A model generated the notes under the pieces. The model saw only the letters and a list, made by a program, of their open reading frames with translations, was not told the origin of the DNA and ran no database searches. Both the position numbers and the translations under genes were made by a program. DNA of 64,000 nucleotides from Bradyrhizobium frederickii (GTDB taxonomy: Bacteria; Pseudomonadota; Alphaproteobacteria; Rhizobiales; Xanthobacteraceae): NCBI RefSeq assembly GCF_004570865.1, contig NZ_SPQS01000009.1, positions 1 through 64,000 on the forward strand, given 5' to 3'. Shown piece after piece: positions 1-7,751 of the stretch. Within the stretch, counting starts at the first letter, position 1, and each line of letters begins with the position of its first letter.

Positions 1-4
1 GGCT

Positions 5-48
5 ACCCCTCTCCCCCACCCTCCCCCGCAAGGGGGGAGAGAGCGCAG
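5..48. repeat. GC-rich palindromic intergenic repeat, family A (left-edge half copy)
   Basis: The core ctcccccgcaaggggggag forms a short hairpin. The same core appears inside the paired copies near 5.8 kb and 62.0 kb. Only one half is inside the window. It lies just past the stop of the last gene of the peptide transporter operon, so it could also act in 3'-end processing; that is inference. Confidence 0.6.
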
Positions 49-83
49 TTGTGCGCTGGGATGTACTTCAGCTGAACAACAAG

Positions 84-1058
84 CTACGTCGCGACCACCG
101 GCTCTGCCAGCACACATCGTGCCGCCCGCCCCGGACCGACCTCCACATTCGCAGGCAGCTGCTCCAGGCAGCGCGGCTCGGCGAGCTTGCAGCGGGGGGC
201 GAAGGAGCAATTGTGCGGCTTTTCGGCCAGCGAGGGCGGCGTGCCGGGGATGGTTTCGAGGCGCTGGCCGCGCCTGGCGCCGTGGATGGTGGAGGCAAGC
301 AGGCCCTTGGCGTAGGGATGCATGGGGGTGCGGACGATGTCGCGCAAGGTCCCCTGCTCGACGATCTGGCCGGCATACATCACCGCGACGCGGTCGCAGA
401 TCTCGATGGCGACGCCGATGTCGTGGGTGACGAAGATCACGGACATGCCGAACTCGCGCTGCAGCTCGCGCAGCAAGAGCAGGATCTGGATCTGCACGGT
501 GGCATCGAGCGCCGTGGTCGGCTCGTCCGCCAGCAAGATCTTGGGCCGGCAGGCCAGCGCCAGCGCGATCATCGCGCGCTGGCGCATGCCGCCCGACATC
601 TCGTGCGGATAGGCATCCAGCCGTCGCTTCGCCGAGGGGATGCGCACGACCTCGAGCATCTCGAGTGCACGAGCCCTGCCCTCCGCATAGGTTTTGCCTT
701 CGTGGCGCACCACGCTTTCGGCGATCTGCGTGCCGATGGTGTAGACCGGATCGAGCGCGAGCGCAGGCTCCTGGAAGATCATCGAGACGGTCTGGCCGCG
801 GAACGACGACAATTGCTCGTCATTCATGGCGAGCACGTCCTGCCCCATGACGTTGACCTTGCCCGAAATCTGCGTGCGCTTCTTCGGCAACAGCCGCATC
901 AGCGCGCGCAGCGTCACGCTCTTGCCCGAGCCGGACTCGCCGAGCAGGCCGAGCACCTCGCCATCACCCAGCGACAGGCTGAGGTCGTTCACGGCATAGA
1001 CGGTGCGCTCACCGGTGAAGCGGATATTGAGGCCTGAGATCTCGACGAGCTTGGTCAT
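84..1058 (-). CDS. Peptide/nickel-type ABC transporter ATP-binding protein (DppD/OppD family)
   Basis: This is a cytoplasmic ATPase subunit that powers import through the two permeases encoded upstream. Walker A is GESGSGKS (residues 40-47), the signature is MSGGM (154-158), Walker B is ILLADEP (174-180) and the H-loop His is at 212. The C-terminal part has the oligopeptide-transporter extension with paired cysteines (CSFAPRC) typical of DppD/OppD. Its start overlaps the end of the amidase gene by ATGA, so the two are translationally coupled. It is the last gene of the operon and is separated from its partner ATPase by the amidase and a small protein. Substrate specificity cannot be read from the sequence. 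Confidence 0.93.
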   Translation of the reverse strand: MTKLVEISGLNIRFTGERTVYAVNDLSLSLGDGEVLGLLGESGSGKSVTLRALMRLLPKKRTQISGKVNVMGQDVLAMNDEQLSSFRGQTVSMIFQEPALALDPVYTIGTQIAESVVRHEGKTYAEGRARALEMLEVVRIPSAKRRLDAYPHEMSGGMRQRAMIALALACRPKILLADEPTTALDATVQIQILLLLRELQREFGMSVIFVTHDIGVAIEICDRVAVMYAGQIVEQGTLRDIVRTPMHPYAKGLLASTIHGARRGQRLETIPGTPPSLAEKPHNCSFAPRCKLAEPRCLEQLPANVEVGPGRAARCVLAEPVVAT

Positions 1059-2470
1059 GACGGCAGTTTCGGCAATCGATCGTGATAGTCGGTGGCGCGC
1101 TGAAATGCGGCGCCGATGGTGAGCAGGGTCGCTTCATCGAAGGAGCGGCCGATCAGCTGCATGCCGACAGGCAGGCCGCTTCTGGTGAAGCCGGAGGGCA
1201 CGGTGAGCGAGGGCAGACCGAGGAAGTTCACCGGACGCGTGAACAGCGTCAGCCGTTGCAGCAGCGCCGGCGCGTTCGGGCCGCCGCCGACATCGCTCTC
1301 CTCGATCGTTGGTGCCGGCACCGGCGAAGCCGGCGCGATCACCGCATTGACGCCGGCTGTGGCGGCGTCGTGCGCGGCCAGCGCCGGCCCGCGCCAGCGC
1401 ATGGCCTCCAGATAGGTGATGGCGGGAACGGCGAGGCCGTTCTGAAGCCGCATCAGCACCTGCGGGCCATAATCCTGCGGGCGCTCGATCATCCAGCGCT
1501 TGTGGAAGGCGGCAGCTTCCGCGGCAAGCACGAGCTGGCTCGCCGAGGACAATTGCCGCTGATCCGGCAGCTCGACCTTGACGATGTCGGCCCCCTCGCG
1601 CTTGAGCACCGCGATGGTCTCGTCCAGCACGCGCGCGACCTCGGCGTCGAGATCGTCGACATAGAACGAGGTGGGCACGCCGATCTTGAGGCCTTTCAAC
1701 GAGCCCTTGGTGGCGGCGACGTAGTCCGACAGCGGCTCCTGGCTGCAGGTCGAGTCGGCCGGGTCCGCGCCGGCCAACAGCGCGAGCAGCAGCGCGCAGT
1801 CCTCGGCGGTGCGAGCCAGCGGGCCGACCGTGTCGAGCGATTGCGACAGCGGCATCGCGCCGGCGCGGCTTACGCGGCCGACCGTGGTCTTCAGCCCCGT
1901 CACGCCGCAGAAATGCGCGGGCATGCGGATCGAGCCGCCGGTGTCGGAACCGAGCGCCGCATAGGTCAGCCGCGCCGCGACCGCCGAGCCGGAGCCCGAG
2001 GACGAGCCGCCGGTGATATGCGCGACGTTCCAGGGATTGCGGACCGGGCCGTAATGGGCGTTGTGGCCGGTCGGACCATAGGCGAATTCGGCCAGATGCA
2101 GGGTGCCGAGGCGGACCTGGCCGGCGTCCTTGAGCCGTTGCAAGGCGGTGGAGGTCACGGTCGGCACGAAGTCGCGGCGGATCAGCGAGCCGCAGGTCGC
2201 GACATGGCCGGCATCGTAATACATGTCCTTGTGCGCGAGCGGCACGCCGTGCAGCGGACCGCGAACCTTGCCCGCGGCGAGCTCGGCATCGGCGGCATCG
2301 GCCGCCTTCAGCGCGGATTCTGCCTCAATCGACATGAAGGCGTTGAGATGCGGCTGCCATTGCGCGATGCGGTTGAGCAGCGCGCGCGTCGCCTCATGCG
2401 AGGACAGCTGCTTCATCGCGATCGCACGCGCGACCTCGGTGAGCGTCATCAAGGCAGGCTCAAGGCTCAT
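1055..2470 (-). CDS. Amidase signature family hydrolase
   Basis: The 471-residue enzyme belongs to the amidase signature (GatA/AtzF-like) family, which hydrolyses C-N amide bonds with a Ser-cisSer-Lys triad. The triad is visible: Lys81 in HKD, the cis-Ser in GGSSSGSGSA (about residue 157) and the nucleophile Ser180 in SDTGGSIR. Length is normal for the family. It overlaps the small AtzG/GatC-like gene upstream and the ATPase downstream by four bases each, inside a peptide ABC transporter operon. A role in hydrolysing an imported amide or short peptide derivative is inferred from this context. It is not expected to be the tRNA amidotransferase GatA, because no gatB is nearby. Confidence 0.9.
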   Translation of the reverse strand: MSLEPALMTLTEVARAIAMKQLSSHEATRALLNRIAQWQPHLNAFMSIEAESALKAADAADAELAAGKVRGPLHGVPLAHKDMYYDAGHVATCGSLIRRDFVPTVTSTALQRLKDAGQVRLGTLHLAEFAYGPTGHNAHYGPVRNPWNVAHITGGSSSGSGSAVAARLTYAALGSDTGGSIRMPAHFCGVTGLKTTVGRVSRAGAMPLSQSLDTVGPLARTAEDCALLLALLAGADPADSTCSQEPLSDYVAATKGSLKGLKIGVPTSFYVDDLDAEVARVLDETIAVLKREGADIVKVELPDQRQLSSASQLVLAAEAAAFHKRWMIERPQDYGPQVLMRLQNGLAVPAITYLEAMRWRGPALAAHDAATAGVNAVIAPASPVPAPTIEESDVGGGPNAPALLQRLTLFTRPVNFLGLPSLTVPSGFTRSGLPVGMQLIGRSFDEATLLTIGAAFQRATDYHDRLPKLPS

Positions 2471-2664
2471 TTCGACACCTTCTGCGTCTGCACGATCGGG
2501 TAGAGCGCGGGCTCGAGATCGAACGGCAGCGTACCGGCGATGGTCGCAAAGCCTTCGAAGGCAGGTCCGATGGAGTTGGAGATGCGGGTCGCGATCTCGT
2601 CATCCACCGGCACGCCGGCGATTTGCGCGATGGGCTTGATCTCTTTCGGTGTCGGTCTCGTCAT
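2467..2664 (-). CDS. Small AtzG/GatC-like protein paired with the amidase
   Basis: This 65-residue protein is coupled by ATGA overlaps to the ATPase gene before it and to the amidase gene after it. The pattern GVPVDDE, a helix, then a hydrophobic stretch ending LPFDLEPALYPIV resembles the AtzG (DUF4089) small subunits that pack against AtzE amidases, and more distantly GatC. I infer a regulatory or stabilising subunit of the neighbouring amidase. The family assignment rests on pattern recall, not on a profile search. The tight coupling makes it very likely a real gene. Confidence 0.7.
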   Translation of the reverse strand: MTRPTPKEIKPIAQIAGVPVDDEIATRISNSIGPAFEGFATIAGTLPFDLEPALYPIVQTQKVSK

Positions 2665-3722
2665 GCGGTCTTCTCCCTGGGCGCGCGGCTATGGCCAGAA
2701 CCCGGTATAGCCATGTAACACGCGGCCTCGTGGCCCATTCTATCGAGCGCGGTGAGCTTTGGTGTCGCATTTGCGCAGAGCGGCTCCGCAAACGGGCAGC
2801 GGGTGTGGAAGCGGCACCCCGAGGGCGGATCGATCGGATTGGGCGGATCGCCGGTGATCGGCGGCGTCTCGGTGCGCCGATCAGGATCAGAGGATGGCAT
2901 CGCAGCAAGCAGTGCGCGGGTGTAGGGATGCGCAGGGCTATCCCAGACCTGATCGACCGGGCCGAGCTCGACCACCTCGCCAAGATACATCACCAGGACG
3001 CGGTCCGAGATGTAACGGACGACGTTGAGGTCGTGGCTGATGAAGAGATAGGTCAGGCCGAACTCACGCTTGAGGTCGACAAGCAGATTGAGCACCTGCG
3101 CCTCGACGGATTTGTCGAGCGCGGAGACGGCTTCGTCCAGGATCACCAGCCGCGGCGACAGCGCCAGGGCACGTGCGATGTTGACCCGCTGGCGCTGGCC
3201 GCCGGAGATCTCGTGCGGATAGCGGTTGGCGAAGTTCTCAGGGCGCAGTCCGACCTTGCCGAGCAGCTCGCGCGCGAGGGTGCGCGCCGCGCCATCGGCC
3301 ATGCCGTGCACCTTGGGGCCGAAGGCGATGGATTCCTCGATGGTCAGGCGCGGATTGAGCGAGGCGTAGGAATCCTGGAACACCATCTGCATGCCGCGGC
3401 GCAGCTCGCGCAGGCTCAGCGACTGTCCCACGGTCATGCCGTCATAGATAATGTCGCCGGTATCGCGCGGCATCAGATGCATCAAGAGCCGCGCGGTGGT
3501 CGACTTGCCGCAGCCGGATTCGCCGACAATGCCGACGGTCTCGCCCTTGGCGACGGCAAAGGTGACGTTGTCGACGGCACGTACGGTGCGCTTGGCGGCG
3601 AACAGCCCGCCCCGCACGGGAAAATGCTTGGTCAGCCCGTTAACCTGCAGCAGCGGCTGCGCGAGGCCGCCGACGTCCTCGACCGGCTCCAGCATGGCGG
3701 CGGAGGTGTTAGTTTCGCTCAT
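2661..3722 (-). CDS. Peptide/nickel-type ABC transporter ATP-binding protein (DppF/OppF family)
   Basis: This is the second ATPase of the importer. It carries GESGCGKS as Walker A, ISGGQRQR as signature, LVILDEAVSALD as Walker B and the C-terminal oligopeptide extension with a Cys pair (CRFHTRC). The start at 3722 (MSETN) is preferred to an upstream in-frame ATG because GGGAGG lies nine bases before it. The extra upstream residues look non-conserved. It follows the permease gene after about 120 bases that contain a hairpin. It overlaps the AtzG-like gene downstream by four bases. Confidence 0.92.
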   Translation of the reverse strand: MSETNTSAAMLEPVEDVGGLAQPLLQVNGLTKHFPVRGGLFAAKRTVRAVDNVTFAVAKGETVGIVGESGCGKSTTARLLMHLMPRDTGDIIYDGMTVGQSLSLRELRRGMQMVFQDSYASLNPRLTIEESIAFGPKVHGMADGAARTLARELLGKVGLRPENFANRYPHEISGGQRQRVNIARALALSPRLVILDEAVSALDKSVEAQVLNLLVDLKREFGLTYLFISHDLNVVRYISDRVLVMYLGEVVELGPVDQVWDSPAHPYTRALLAAMPSSDPDRRTETPPITGDPPNPIDPPSGCRFHTRCPFAEPLCANATPKLTALDRMGHEAACYMAIPGSGHSRAPREKTA

Positions 3723-3792
3723 GGCCCATGCCTCCCACCTTTGCGCATCGAGACAGGGCGACCGCATATGGCTGCTACTAAAGCCTCCATGC

Positions 3793-3825
3793 CGTCATGG
3801 CCGGGCTTGTCCCGGCCATCCACGC
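3793..3825. repeat. Intergenic hairpin (short palindromic repeat) between permease and ATPase genes
   Basis: The arms ggccggg and cccggcc form a seven-base stem with a five-base loop, followed by atccacgcc. Wording close to this (gtcat...ggcatcca) recurs in the palindromes at 58308 and 63403, so this looks like a half copy of the same family. In the middle of an operon it may stabilise the upstream mRNA segment; that is inference. Confidence 0.5.
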
Positions 3826-3846
3826 CTTGCTTCTGCATCACCATCG

Positions 3847-4749
3847 TCAGTTCCTGATGTCCATGGCGCTGCGCAGGCCGTCCGAGAGCAGATTGAAGCA
3901 GATCGAGACCGCGAAGATCATGGCGCCGGGCAGGGCTGCGACCCAGGGATTGACGTAGATCGCGGTACGCAAGGTGTTGAGCATCAGGCCCCATTCCGGC
4001 TCCGGCGGCTTGGTGCCGAGGCCGAGGAAGGACAGACCGGCGGCCAGGATCATCGAGACCGAGATGAGACTGGTGGCATAGACGAAGATCGCGCCCAGCA
4101 CGTTGCCGAGGATGTGCACGCGCATGATGGTGAAGGGCCCGGCGCCGGAGGCACGCGCCGCCTCGACAAAATCCATGTTGCGCACGCCGGTGGTGACGCT
4201 TTCGGCAACACGCGTGATCTGCGGCACGAACACGACGGTGAGCGACACGATGGAATTGAGGATGCCGGCGCCGAGTGCGCCGGAGATCGCGATCGCCAGC
4301 AGCACCGACGGAAAGGCATAGAACACGTCGATCGTGCGCATGATGGCGGTGTTGAGCTTGCCGCCGACATAGCCGGCAATGAGGCCGAGCGAGGTGCCGA
4401 TGCCGAAGGCGAGGATCACGGGCAGGATGCCGATCACCAGCGACAGCCGCCCGCCATAGATGAGGCGCGCTAGCATGTCGCGGCCGAGCTCGTCGGTGCC
4501 GAGCGGATAACCAGGCGTGCCGATGTGACGGAGGCGCCGGATCATCGAGCCCTTGTAGGGATCTTCAAGGCCAAGCCAGGGCGCGAGGATCGCCGAGAGG
4601 AAGATCAGCAGCAGCACCAGCGCGCAGGCCATGCTGACCTTGTCGCGCCGGATGCGGCGGCCGACGGTCGCCCAATAGCCCCGCGCCTTGGTCGCGGGCG
4701 CGGCCTGCAACGCGGCATCGGCGGTGGCGGACAACGGAAGCTCGCTCAT
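3847..4749 (-). CDS. Peptide/nickel-type ABC transporter permease (DppC/OppC family)
   Basis: This 300-residue inner-membrane permease starts at MSELP. It shows the DppC-type N-terminal cytoplasmic segment, a first membrane helix (ALVLLLIFLSAILAPWLG), the hallmark HIGTPGYPLGTDELGRDMLARLIYGGR, and the EAA loop (EAARASGAGPFTIMRVHILGN) that contacts the ATPases. Longer in-frame extensions upstream overlap the other permease and are rejected. The stop of the DppB-like gene lies only two bases before this start, so both permeases are co-translated. Confidence 0.92.
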   Translation of the reverse strand: MSELPLSATADAALQAAPATKARGYWATVGRRIRRDKVSMACALVLLLIFLSAILAPWLGLEDPYKGSMIRRLRHIGTPGYPLGTDELGRDMLARLIYGGRLSLVIGILPVILAFGIGTSLGLIAGYVGGKLNTAIMRTIDVFYAFPSVLLAIAISGALGAGILNSIVSLTVVFVPQITRVAESVTTGVRNMDFVEAARASGAGPFTIMRVHILGNVLGAIFVYATSLISVSMILAAGLSFLGLGTKPPEPEWGLMLNTLRTAIYVNPWVAALPGAMIFAVSICFNLLSDGLRSAMDIRN

Positions 4750-4751
4750 CG

Positions 4752-5705
4752 CTAGCCCCGCTTGATGCGCGGGTCGATCGCGGCTTGGGCGATATCGACC
4801 AGGAGATTGAGGAAGACGAAGAACAGCGCCAGGATCAGGATCGTGCCCTGCAGCAGCGGCAGGTCGCGCTGGAAGATCGCCGAGTTGAGCAGGAAGCCCG
4901 AACCCGGCCAGGAGAACACGGTCTCGATCAGGATCGAGCCGCCGAGCATGTAGCCGAGCTGAAGCCCCATGACCGCCAGCGCGGTCGGCGCGGCGTTCTT
5001 GATGACGTGGCGGAACACGCCGCGCTCGTGCAGCCCCTTGGCGCGCAAGGCCTCGACGAAATCCTGGCTGAGGATGTCGCCGGTGAGCGCGCGCACGGTG
5101 CGGGTGACGATGCCCATTGGAATCACCGACGTCGTGATCGCCGGCAGCACCAGATATTTCAGATGCGCCCAGTCCCAGGCCCAGGAATTGGAGCCGCTGG
5201 GCCCGGCGCCGACGGCGGGCAACCAGTTCAGCTGCACCGAGAAGACGATGACGAGCAGCATGCCGAGCCAGTAATGCGGCACCGACACGCCGGCGATGGC
5301 GAAGGAGGTCGCGACCTTGTCGATCCAGGTCTCGCGGAAATAGCCGGCGATCAGGCCGAGCAGGATGCCCATGGTGAAGCCGATGATGGCGGCGGCGATC
5401 GCCAGCGTGACGGTGTTGCCGACCGCGCGCATGACCTCGGCCAGCACGGGACGCCCCGTCGCGATGGAATTGCCGAGGTCGCCATGCAGGGCACGGAGCA
5501 ACCAAAGCCCGAACTGCACCGGCAACGGGCGGTCAAAGCCATAGGCGGTGCGCAGTTGCGCGGCGAGCTCCTGCGAGGCGTCGGCCGGCAGCACGGCAAC
5601 GAGCGGATCGCCCGGCGTGATATGCACGAGCAGGAAACACACCAGCGCGACGCTGATGACGATCGGGACGACATAGACGATGCGTCTGGCGATATAGGCG
5701 AGCAC
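4752..5705 (-). CDS. Peptide/nickel-type ABC transporter permease (DppB/OppB family)
   Basis: This 317-residue inner-membrane permease has the DppB-type start VLAYIARRIVYVVP, a conserved HITPGDPL segment after the first helix, the ADASQELAAQLRTAYGFDRPLPVQFG region, and an EAA loop (EALRAKGLHERGVFRHVIKNA). The GTG at 5705 is chosen because AGG lies about eight bases upstream and because family members begin at this point. A longer reading frame to 5819 would translate part of an intergenic repeat and is not credible. It pairs with the DppC-like protein. Confidence 0.9.
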   Translation of the reverse strand: MLAYIARRIVYVVPIVISVALVCFLLVHITPGDPLVAVLPADASQELAAQLRTAYGFDRPLPVQFGLWLLRALHGDLGNSIATGRPVLAEVMRAVGNTVTLAIAAAIIGFTMGILLGLIAGYFRETWIDKVATSFAIAGVSVPHYWLGMLLVIVFSVQLNWLPAVGAGPSGSNSWAWDWAHLKYLVLPAITTSVIPMGIVTRTVRALTGDILSQDFVEALRAKGLHERGVFRHVIKNAAPTALAVMGLQLGYMLGGSILIETVFSWPGSGFLLNSAIFQRDLPLLQGTILILALFFVFLNLLVDIAQAAIDPRIKRG

Positions 5706-5768
5706 TGATTTACCTAACGTGATGTCGGGCGACTGATGCGCTGGGGATAGTAAGGGACGCACTATGCG

Positions 5769-5877
5769 AGGGTTCCCTCCCCCCTTGCGGAGGAGGGTTA
5801 GGGAGAGGGGTGGCCACACAGGGACCGCCCGTGTGGACCCCCTTCCCCAACCCCTCCCCGCAAGGGGGAGGGGAGCC
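5769..5877. repeat. Paired GC-rich palindromic repeat, family A
   Basis: Two inverted copies, each with its own small hairpin around cttgcgg or cgcaagg, are arranged head to head around gtggcca/tgtggac. The arms (runs of ccctcccccc against ggggaggg) match the copies at 61932 and at the left window edge. It separates the binding-protein gene from the first permease gene. This is a position often used to attenuate transcription after a highly expressed binding protein. Confidence 0.7.
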
Positions 5878-5894
5878 CTACCAGTGTGCCCGCC

Positions 5895-7553
5895 TCACTC
5901 CTTCATCGACACCAGCGAGAAGTCGATGAACCAGCTCTTCGGCTGCACGACGCCCGTCACCTTCGGGCTCATGGCGCGGGGGCCGACGTCGTGGGCAACG
6001 TAGAGGAAGGCGGCATCGTCGACGGAGGCCGCGTGCAGCTCGGCGAGCGCGGCGTCGCGCGCGGCGGGATCGAAGGTCTGGCGTGCCTTCTTCACCAGCT
6101 CGTCGAACTTGGGATTGTTGATGAAGCCCCAATTGTTCGAGACCGGCGGCGCCATGCCCGATTGCAGGAAGCGCACCAGCGCGAAGAACGGGTCCATCGC
6201 GGCATAGGTGACGTTGGTGGCGTTCGAGCCGTTGGCGCTGGGATCCTTGGCACCGCGGCGCCAGTTGGTGAACAGCGTATTCCACTCGATGACGTCAAGC
6301 TTCACGTCGAAATAGCATTCGGCGAGCGCCTGCTGCAGATATTCGTTCATGGCCAGCGGCTGCATCTGACCGGAGCCGGAGGCCGAGGTCTGCGTCTTCA
6401 CCGTCAGCTTCTTGTTCGGGCCAAAGCCCGCTTCCTGCATCAGCTTCTGGGCGGCCGCCTTGTCGTATTTGATCTCGAAGCTCGGCTTGCCGCGCCAGGG
6501 ATGGCCGGGCTCGAAGGTGCCGGTTGCCGGCACCATCAGTCCGGCGAGCAGGCCGTCCTTGAGGCCTTCGCGATCGACGCAGAGGTTCGCCGCCTTCCGC
6601 ACGCGGATGTCGTTCCAGGGCGAGCCCTCGACGCGCGAGAACTGCCACGGCCAGACATGCGGCTGCTCGTTGGCGTAGAGCTTGAAGCCGCGCTGCTTGA
6701 GCTCGGGCAGCGCGTCCGGGGCCGGCGCCTCGACCCAATCGACCTGCCCGGAGAGCAGCGCCGCGGTGCGCGCGTTCGCCTCCGGCATCGGCAGCAGCAC
6801 CATCTTGTCGACCTTGGGCACGCGATCCTTGTTCCAATAGCTCGCGTTCTTCACCAGCTCGAGCCGCTCGCGCGGCGTGAAGCTCGCCATTTTCCACGGA
6901 CCGGTGCCCGCGGCGTCCTTGGCAAACGCCGTCCATGCCGCCTGCGACTTGGCCTTGGCATCGGCGCCCTCCGCCTTGTCGTAGAAGTGCTGCCACTTCG
7001 CCGGGCTCGCCATGAACAGATTGGTGAGGTTGATCGGCAGGAAGCTGTCGGGCTCCTTGGTGGTGAGCTCGACCGTCATGTCGTCGATCTTCTTCGCCGA
7101 CGCCAGCGTCGGCATGCGCGAGGCCGTGACGCCGACCTGGCTGGCGTCGAATTGCGGCGCATCCTGCTTCAGCACCTTCTCGACGTTCCACACCACCGCG
7201 TCCGCGTTGAACGGCGAGCCGTCGTGGAAGGTCACGCCGGGGCGCAGCTTGAAGGTCCACTTGGTCTTGTCGGCATCGTCGACCTTCCACTCGGTCGCAA
7301 GGCCGGGGATCACCACGCTTGCTTTGTCGGCAGAAGACAGGTCCCAGCCGGTGAGCGCGTCGTACATGGTGAGGCCGGTGAAGCGATTGCCTTCAAAACC
7401 CTGATCGGGCTGGCCCAGCGTGCGCGGAATATCGGCAGCAGTCATGCCGATGCGCAGCACGGTCTCCGCGCCGGCCACGCGCGGCCAGGCGGCCGCCGTC
7501 GTTAGAGCGAGCATCGCGATCAATGCCGCGCGTGTGTTCTTCTTAGTAAGCAT
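5895..7553 (-). CDS. ABC transporter substrate-binding protein (SBP_bac_5, peptide type)
   Basis: This is a periplasmic binding protein of the DppA/OppA class, 552 residues from MLTKKNTR. It has a Sec signal peptide (basic start, ALIAMLALTTAAAWPRVAGA, cut near AGA-ETV). The family motif region reads LATEWKVDDADKTKWTFKLRPGVTFHDG. The start at 7553 has AAGGA about ten bases upstream. It is the first gene of the operon. It is closely similar to the divergently encoded protein at 7752-9347, which points to a local duplication. The ligand is unknown, but the amidase in the operon suggests an amide-containing compound. Confidence 0.92.
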   Translation of the reverse strand: MLTKKNTRAALIAMLALTTAAAWPRVAGAETVLRIGMTAADIPRTLGQPDQGFEGNRFTGLTMYDALTGWDLSSADKASVVIPGLATEWKVDDADKTKWTFKLRPGVTFHDGSPFNADAVVWNVEKVLKQDAPQFDASQVGVTASRMPTLASAKKIDDMTVELTTKEPDSFLPINLTNLFMASPAKWQHFYDKAEGADAKAKSQAAWTAFAKDAAGTGPWKMASFTPRERLELVKNASYWNKDRVPKVDKMVLLPMPEANARTAALLSGQVDWVEAPAPDALPELKQRGFKLYANEQPHVWPWQFSRVEGSPWNDIRVRKAANLCVDREGLKDGLLAGLMVPATGTFEPGHPWRGKPSFEIKYDKAAAQKLMQEAGFGPNKKLTVKTQTSASGSGQMQPLAMNEYLQQALAECYFDVKLDVIEWNTLFTNWRRGAKDPSANGSNATNVTYAAMDPFFALVRFLQSGMAPPVSNNWGFINNPKFDELVKKARQTFDPAARDAALAELHAASVDDAAFLYVAHDVGPRAMSPKVTGVVQPKSWFIDFSLVSMKE

Positions 7554-7589
7554 CGCCTCAATCCTTTTCCGGCTTCGATGACTATTTTT

Positions 7590-7608
7590 GATGCAATCGT
7601 ATGCAATG
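7590..7608. promoter_or_regulatory. Direct repeat ATGCAAT-N3-ATGCAAT in the divergent binding-protein promoter region
   Basis: Two identical seven-base words start ten bases apart, one helical turn, between the two divergent binding-protein genes. On the other strand they read ATTGCAT-N3-ATTGCAT. The site is 37 bases from the minus-strand start and about 145 from the plus-strand start. It could be an operator for a regulator not encoded in the window. The regulator family is not identifiable from this alone. Confidence 0.35.
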
Positions 7609-7751
7609 GCTATGCCAAAGAGAAACTTATTCTGCAATTTGGCCCTGCGACGACAAGTCCTTGTAGGTACTACGCCGGTGTGCGCGTCGCGCTGCCTATT
7701 CTGGCATCAAGATTGCAAGTTTGGTCCCGAAATCCCTGGGAGCTCTGGACC

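Noticed and set aside
1055..2470. Assignment of the amidase as GatA of the tRNA amidotransferase
   Set aside because: There is no gatB, the small neighbour is only distantly GatC-like, and the operon is a peptide transporter.
3847..5505. Long in-frame extension of the DppC-like permease into the DppB-like gene
   Set aside because: The extra residues are low-complexity and antisense-like in composition. The protein matches its family from MSELP at 4749.
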